From the NCBI GenBank assembly GCA_002311925.1, contig DCAK01000119.1, positions 7,301 to 16,906 on the forward strand: a DNA stretch of 9,606 nt. The letters run 5' to 3'. Position numbers and translations under genes: made by a program. This stretch comes from Planctomycetes bacterium UBA1135. Its GTDB lineage: Bacteria > Planctomycetota > UBA1135. The first letter of the stretch is position 1, and each line of letters starts with the position of its first letter. The notes below the pieces were generated by a model. The model did no database searches. It was not told the origin of the DNA and saw only the letters and a list, made by a program, of their open reading frames with translations. Shown piece after piece: positions 6,260-9,606 of the stretch.

Positions 6260-6913
6260 CTAGTCCCCGGATTCCTCGGGGGAATCCTCGGACTCGTCCC
6301 CATCCTCCTGACCCACCAATTCCGGCTCGAGAGATTCTTCGCCCTCGACGGCCTCTTCGGTCTCCTCCTCCTGCTCCTGGAAGGGGCGAAGTTGACAGAC
6401 GATTTCGTCGGCGGGAATCAGGGAATCGACATCCTCCGGAAGGCCCAGGTCGCCCACGGTGATGATGTCGTCCAACTCCATGTCGCTGGTTTGGACCGTA
6501 ATCGACTCCGGAATGAGGCTGGGGCGACACTCCACTTCGAGGTCGGCCAGGTTCTTGATGAATTCGCCATGGCCCTTGGGGTGCCCGAGGAATTTCAATT
6601 CCACCTTCACCTGGACCTTGACCCCCTTCGGAGCTCTCTTGAATTCGACATTGTTGATGACGTCGCCCATGGAATCCCACTGGACCTCGTTGAGAAGGAC
6701 CTGCTGGCCCTCCTCTTCGCCATCGACCTCAAGTTGAAACACGCGCACGTGATGCCGGAGCGCGGTTTCAAAATCGTGACGGTCGATGGTGACCGGTTGG
6801 CTGGGCTTGCCTTCGCCAACGACGTTTGCGGGGATGAGACCCTCACGCCGCAGGGCGAAGGAGTCGCGGGAGCCGGTAGTGGACCGGAGTTGGGCCTTGA
6901 AGACGGTATCCAT
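6260..6913 (-). CDS. rplY: 50S ribosomal protein L25, long CTC/TL5 type, with acidic C-terminal tail
   Basis: L25 binds 5S rRNA in the central protuberance of the 50S subunit. The 217-residue product is the two-domain CTC form. Residues 1 to about 92 hold the rRNA-binding domain (start MDTVFKAQLRSTTGSRDS, then LRREGLIPANVVGEGKPSQP), and about 95-178 the all-beta TL5 domain (VKVQVKVELKFLGHPKG ... ITVGDLGLPEDVD ... IVCQLRPF). Residues 179-217 are a tail with 20 Glu/Asp and no Lys or Arg. Such tails occur in CTC-type proteins, so the tail alone is not strange, but S6 and L9 in the same cluster also carry one. The ATG at 6913 lies 9 nt after the prs stop with AGGA only 3 nt upstream. The TAG stop is at 6262-6260. 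Also called ctc. Confidence 0.93.
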   Translation of the reverse strand: MDTVFKAQLRSTTGSRDSFALRREGLIPANVVGEGKPSQPVTIDRHDFETALRHHVRVFQLEVDGEEEGQQVLLNEVQWDSMGDVINNVEFKRAPKGVKVQVKVELKFLGHPKGHGEFIKNLADLEVECRPSLIPESITVQTSDMELDDIITVGDLGLPEDVDSLIPADEIVCQLRPFQEQEEETEEAVEGEESLEPELVGQEDGDESEDSPEESGD

Positions 6914-6916
6914 GGT

Positions 6917-6928
6917 TCCTGATCAGGA
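6917..6928. repeat. 12-bp perfect palindrome across the prs/ctc junction
   Basis: TCCTGATCAGGA is its own reverse complement. It covers the prs stop (6925-6923) and supplies the AGGA that serves as the weak ribosome-binding site of ctc. It is flanked by GGTTC (6914-6918) and GAACC (6930-6934), which offer an alternative 5-bp stem. There is no run of U, so it does not look like a terminator. Confidence 0.5.
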
Positions 6929-7882
6929 CGAACCTCCATCCCAAAAAAGCGCGCTGAGGGATTCTTCACGGTGAATCCGGGTCACGGCGCGAGCCAGGAG
7001 GGGGGCGACCGAAACGGTCTTGAGTGTGGGGGGAAGATCCCCCTCAAGGGGGATTGTATTCGAAACCCAGATGATTTCCGCAGGACATTCCGCAAGCCTT
7101 TCTCGGGCAGGTCCACACAAGACTGCATGGGCAACGGCGATGCAGACGCGATTCGCGCCCTTTTCCTTGAGAATCCGGGCTGCCTGGGTGATGGTTCCGC
7201 CGGTGGAAATCATGTCGTCGGTCAGGAGGACATCGCATCCGTCCACTTCGCCGATCACATTCTCCATGACCACGTTTTCGCTGCTGGTGCGCCGCTTGTC
7301 GACGATGGCGAGGCTCGCATCCAGGCTTTTTGCCCAGGCACGAGCAAGCTTGACCCCTCCCACATCGGGAGAACAAACCACGAGGTTTTCAAGACCCGCC
7401 CCACGCACCGCTTCCTCGAGAACCGGCCTGGCCCAGAGATGGTCCACGGGAATGTCGAAGAATCCCTGAATCTGTTGGGCATGGAGGTCGATGGTCAGGA
7501 CCCGGTCGCAACCGGCCGAAACCAGGGTGTTGGCCACCAGTTTCGCCGAGATGGGAACCCGGCCCTCGTCCTTGCGATCCTTGCGGGCGTAGCCGAAGTA
7601 GGGAATGACCGCGGTGATGCGGCCGGCGCTGGCCCGGCGCAGAGTGTCGATGAGAAGAAGGAGCTCGAAAATATTTTCGTTCACCGGAGGACATGTCGGC
7701 TGGCAGATGAAGACATCGGTGCCGCGCATGTCGTCCTGAATCTTGATGTCGATTTCTCCGTCGGGAAAGCGCCCGACATAGGCCGAAGCGAGGGGGACAT
7801 CCAGTTGGCCTGCGATTTCACGGGCTAGCTCGGGGTGAGCCGATCCCGCAATGAGCCGAAACCTTTCAGAGGTGGAGGGCAT
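6923..7882 (-). CDS. prs: Ribose-phosphate pyrophosphokinase (PRPP synthetase, class I type)
   Basis: Transfers pyrophosphate from ATP to ribose-5-phosphate to give PRPP, the precursor for purines, pyrimidines, His, Trp and NAD; cytoplasmic, usually hexameric. The 319-residue length is typical. Visible motifs: GRFPDGE at 37-43 and YFGYARKDRK at 95-104 (ATP site), the signature DLHAQQIQGFFDIPVDHL at 132-149, SPDVGGVKLA at 171-180, catalytic Lys196 and Arg198 in IVDKRR, and the ribose-phosphate loop TDDMISTGGTI at 221-231. That loop usually reads DDMIDT(A/G)GT in this class; here the third Asp is Ser225. The C-terminal SVAPLLARAVTRIHREESLS matches the family end. The frame is open a further 175 codons upstream through glmU; ATG 7882 is chosen because MPSTSERFRLIAGSAHPELA aligns with family N-termini. 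The Shine-Dalgarno is poor (GGA only). It lies 59 nt after glmU, the order also seen in Bacillus. Confidence 0.96.
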   Translation of the reverse strand: MPSTSERFRLIAGSAHPELAREIAGQLDVPLASAYVGRFPDGEIDIKIQDDMRGTDVFICQPTCPPVNENIFELLLLIDTLRRASAGRITAVIPYFGYARKDRKDEGRVPISAKLVANTLVSAGCDRVLTIDLHAQQIQGFFDIPVDHLWARPVLEEAVRGAGLENLVVCSPDVGGVKLARAWAKSLDASLAIVDKRRTSSENVVMENVIGEVDGCDVLLTDDMISTGGTITQAARILKEKGANRVCIAVAHAVLCGPARERLAECPAEIIWVSNTIPLEGDLPPTLKTVSVAPLLARAVTRIHREESLSALFWDGGSS

Positions 7883-7941
7883 AGCGTCCGGGGCTGGGTG
7901 AGTCTTGGGAGAAATCTGGTGAGGAGCTTGAAGGGTCCGAG

Positions 7942-9201
7942 TCACGTTTTCGGGGGGATGGGTTTGGCGGGGACGCCGACGACCGTCGTCCCGTCGGGGA
8001 CGTCGCAGCCGCGGGTGACGATGGCGCCCGCGCCGGTGCGGGCTCCAACCCCCACCTTGACGGGGGCCACAAGGACGGTTCCGGAACCGATGAAGGCGCG
8101 GTCCCCAATCACCGTCTGGTGCTTCTCCTTGCCATCGTAGTTCGCGGTGATGGTTCCACAGCCGATGTTGGCCCTGGACCCCACCACGCAATCCCCAAGA
8201 TAACTCAGGTGCTTGGCTTTCGCCCCCTCCCCCAGGGTCGCATTCTTGCTTTCCACAAAATTGCCGACCTCGGCGCCATCTTCCAAGCAGGTCCCCGCGC
8301 GGAGATGGGCGAAGGGGCCCACCATGCAATCCGCCCCGATGCGCACCCCTTGACGGATGACGGTGAAGGGAAGGATGCGGGTTCCCTGTCCAATTTCGAC
8401 ACCGCACTCGATGAAGGTGCTTCCGGGGTCCTCGAAAACGACGCCCTCCTCCATGTGGTGGATAAGATTCCTGTCGGCGGCGATGCGGGAGGCCCGCGCA
8501 AGTTCAGCCATGGTGTTGACCCCACGGACTTCCTCGTCTCCATCCTCAAGCACCACGGTAAGGCCCTCGCATTCCTCCAGGACCGCCACCGCTGCATCGG
8601 TCAGGTAGAACTCCCCCTGGGAATTTTGAGCGGTCAAATTGAAAATCGCCGTTCTCAACAAGGCCAAATCCAGAAGATAAACCCCTGCATTGACTTCCGG
8701 AATGGGGTTGGATTCGTCGTCGGCGTCGGTTTCCTCCACGATTCCGGTCATGGAACCTTCCGCGTCGCGCATGATACGCCCATAGCCGGTGGGGTCGTCG
8801 ACCACCGCGGTGAGCATGGCGCTGGTTTCCTGCTCGGCGATGAAGCCCAGGGTTTCCGAGGTCAGCAGCGGCATGTCTCCGTAAAGAATGAGCACCCGGC
8901 CCTCCTCGGGGAGGACATCCAGGGCGCAACGGACCGCGTCCCCGGTCCCGAGGGCCTCGGGTTGGAGCACGATTTCCCAGCTGTCCTCGGCGTTCTCAGT
9001 CATCCAGGCCCGGATTTCATCGCCATGCTTGGCCCCGACGACGAGGGAGCGGCTTTCCAGGGGAATCGAGGACACCGCTTCGAGGACATGTCCGAGAAGA
9101 GGCCTTCCACACAAGCCAAGCAGGGCCTTGGGACCGGCTCCGCCGGTCCGGGTGGACTCGCCACCAGCGAGAACAAGGAGGTGCAAAGGGGATTCCGCCA
9201 T
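7942..9201 (-). CDS. glmU: Bifunctional GlmU: N-acetylglucosamine-1-phosphate uridyltransferase / glucosamine-1-phosphate acetyltransferase
   Basis: Cytoplasmic enzyme making UDP-GlcNAc from glucosamine-1-phosphate, acetyl-CoA and UTP, the precursor of peptidoglycan and lipid A. The 419-residue product has two domains. Residues 1-230 are the nucleotidyltransferase: LAGGESTR loop at 11-18, Lys25 in GPKALL, QPEALGTGDA at 80-89, YGDMPLL with Asp109, GYGR at 139-142, Glu156, Asn171 and Asn229. Residues from about 255 on form hexapeptide repeats of a left-handed beta helix. Acetyltransferase residues seem kept: Arg301, Lys319 (VESKN), His331 and Tyr334 (HLSYLGD), Asn354 and Lys358 (NYDGK). The protein is about 37 residues shorter than E. 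coli GlmU (456), almost all lost between Asn229 and Arg301, and it ends in VVGVPAKPI rather than the basic, Trp-containing arm of E. coli. The ATG at 9201 is chosen for its GGGAGGG site and the match of MAESPLHLLVLAGG to family N-termini. Confidence 0.95.
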   Translation of the reverse strand: MAESPLHLLVLAGGESTRTGGAGPKALLGLCGRPLLGHVLEAVSSIPLESRSLVVGAKHGDEIRAWMTENAEDSWEIVLQPEALGTGDAVRCALDVLPEEGRVLILYGDMPLLTSETLGFIAEQETSAMLTAVVDDPTGYGRIMRDAEGSMTGIVEETDADDESNPIPEVNAGVYLLDLALLRTAIFNLTAQNSQGEFYLTDAAVAVLEECEGLTVVLEDGDEEVRGVNTMAELARASRIAADRNLIHHMEEGVVFEDPGSTFIECGVEIGQGTRILPFTVIRQGVRIGADCMVGPFAHLRAGTCLEDGAEVGNFVESKNATLGEGAKAKHLSYLGDCVVGSRANIGCGTITANYDGKEKHQTVIGDRAFIGSGTVLVAPVKVGVGARTGAGAIVTRGCDVPDGTTVVGVPAKPIPPKT

Positions 9202-9204
9202 CAA

Positions 9205-9211
9205 CCCTCCC
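9205..9211 (-). promoter_or_regulatory. Shine-Dalgarno site of glmU
   Basis: The minus strand reads GGGAGGG followed by TTG and the ATG at 9201. GGAGG lies 4 nt before the start. This strong site decides the glmU start over a frame that runs open a further 95 codons upstream into pcp. Confidence 0.75.
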
Positions 9212-9232
9212 GACAAGTATAGCCCCGCCCCA

Positions 9233-9606
9233 TCATCCTTTCCCGGCTTGAGTGAGGTCGAGGTGGTGGGCAAGGGCTGAGACAAGGCGGGCCTGCTCAC
9301 GGACCTTTTCCGGTTGGCGCGCCAGGTGGAGAAAACCCACCAACCCCTCTCCCTTCTCCGCAGCGATGCAGCCCCAATACAGGAGAGCATTGCAGGCGTG
9401 GGTTCCCGCGTTTTCACTCGATTCCACTTCGAAGCCTTCTCCTCGAAGTTCGTGAACGAGGACCCCGGCCGGCCAACCCGCGGCAATCTCCATCACCCCG
9501 CCGGGGTCGAGCTCACCCTGCAAGATTCCCCCCCCGGCGGAGGCAGGGTCGTCACCGAGGTCCAGATGGTTCCTTCCCAGGGATTCCAGACGAGCAGGAC
9601 CCTGCC
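9233..9606 (-). CDS. pcp: Pyroglutamyl-peptidase I-like cysteine peptidase (C-terminal part, 5' end outside window)
   Basis: The frame is open from the window edge to a TGA at 9235-9233, so only the C-terminal 124 or so residues are seen. The family (peptidase C15) removes N-terminal pyroglutamate from peptides in the cytoplasm with a Glu-Cys-His triad. All three candidates are visible: Glu in LESLGRN (codon 9586-9584), Cys in AGTHACNALLYW (9394-9392) and His in GFLHLA (9328-9326). Glu to Cys is 64 residues and Cys to His 22, close to the 63 and 24 I recall for Bacillus Pcp. The residue after the Glu is Ser where the family signature has Lys/Arg, so this is a divergent member. A TTG at 9523 could open a shorter frame, but homology continues upstream of it, so it is not the start. 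The stop lies 31 nt before glmU, which suggests co-transcription; a link in function is not obvious. Confidence 0.8.
   Translation of the reverse strand, partial: QGPARLESLGRNHLDLGDDPASAGGGILQGELDPGGVMEIAAGWPAGVLVHELRGEGFEVESSENAGTHACNALLYWGCIAAEKGEGLVGFLHLARQPEKVREQARLVSALAHHLDLTQAGKG

Noticed and set aside
7883..8407. N-terminal extension of prs by 175 codons.
   Set aside because: It overlaps the glmU acetyltransferase domain in another frame and has an arginine- and glycine-rich sequence of no known family; PRPP synthetase homology starts at ATG 7882.
9216..9221. TATACT before glmU as a -10 promoter element.
   Set aside because: It fits the -10 consensus with one mismatch, but no -35-like hexamer lies about 17 nt upstream, and transcription would start almost at the Shine-Dalgarno site.
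9202..9486. N-terminal extension of glmU by 95 codons.
   Set aside because: It lies over pcp in another frame, and ATG 9201 has a strong Shine-Dalgarno and a family-like N-terminus.

Overview
The window is an unbroken run of eleven genes, all on the minus strand; read in the direction of transcription (right to left) they are pcp-like, glmU, prs, ctc/rplY (L25), pth, rpsF (S6), rpsR (S18), rplI (L9), dnaB, bamA and skp/ompH. The first is cut by the right edge of the window and the last by the left edge. Gaps are short: 31, 59, 9, 21, 28, an 8-nt overlap, 1, 49, 3 and 7 nt. No stretch above 60 bases lacks a gene. I see no tRNA, rRNA, CRISPR array, insertion sequence or phage gene.

The organism is a bacterium with an outer membrane, because bamA and a Skp/OmpH chaperone are present, and its DNA is moderately GC-rich. 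The string glmU-prs-ctc-pth followed by rpsF-rpsR-rplI-dnaB is widespread in bacteria. Long-form (CTC-type) L25, the joining of the prs-ctc-pth block to rpsF...dnaB, and weak or absent Shine-Dalgarno sequences at several starts suggest Planctomycetota or a related uncultured diderm phylum. That assignment is inference.

Layout by job. 9233-9606: C-terminal two thirds or so of a pyroglutamyl-peptidase I-like cysteine peptidase. 7942-9201 and 6923-7882: two sugar-nucleotide enzymes, GlmU (UDP-GlcNAc for peptidoglycan and lipid A) and PRPP synthetase (nucleotides). 4172-6913: translation block of L25, peptidyl-tRNA hydrolase, S6, S18 and L9. 2788-4122: replicative helicase. 1-2784: outer-membrane protein assembly, BamA and its periplasmic partner chaperone. 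The tight packing suggests one growth-linked transcript or a few overlapping ones.

This is mainly core housekeeping DNA, and I found no convincing undescribed system. The points worth a second look are long Glu/Asp-rich C-terminal tails on three ribosomal proteins (S6, L9, L25); a compact GlmU lacking about two coils of its left-handed beta helix; a bamA gene that lacks a possible ATG start and sits one codon after the dnaB stop in the same frame; and several hairpins at or near gene starts (pth, rpsF, dnaB) where translational control would act.
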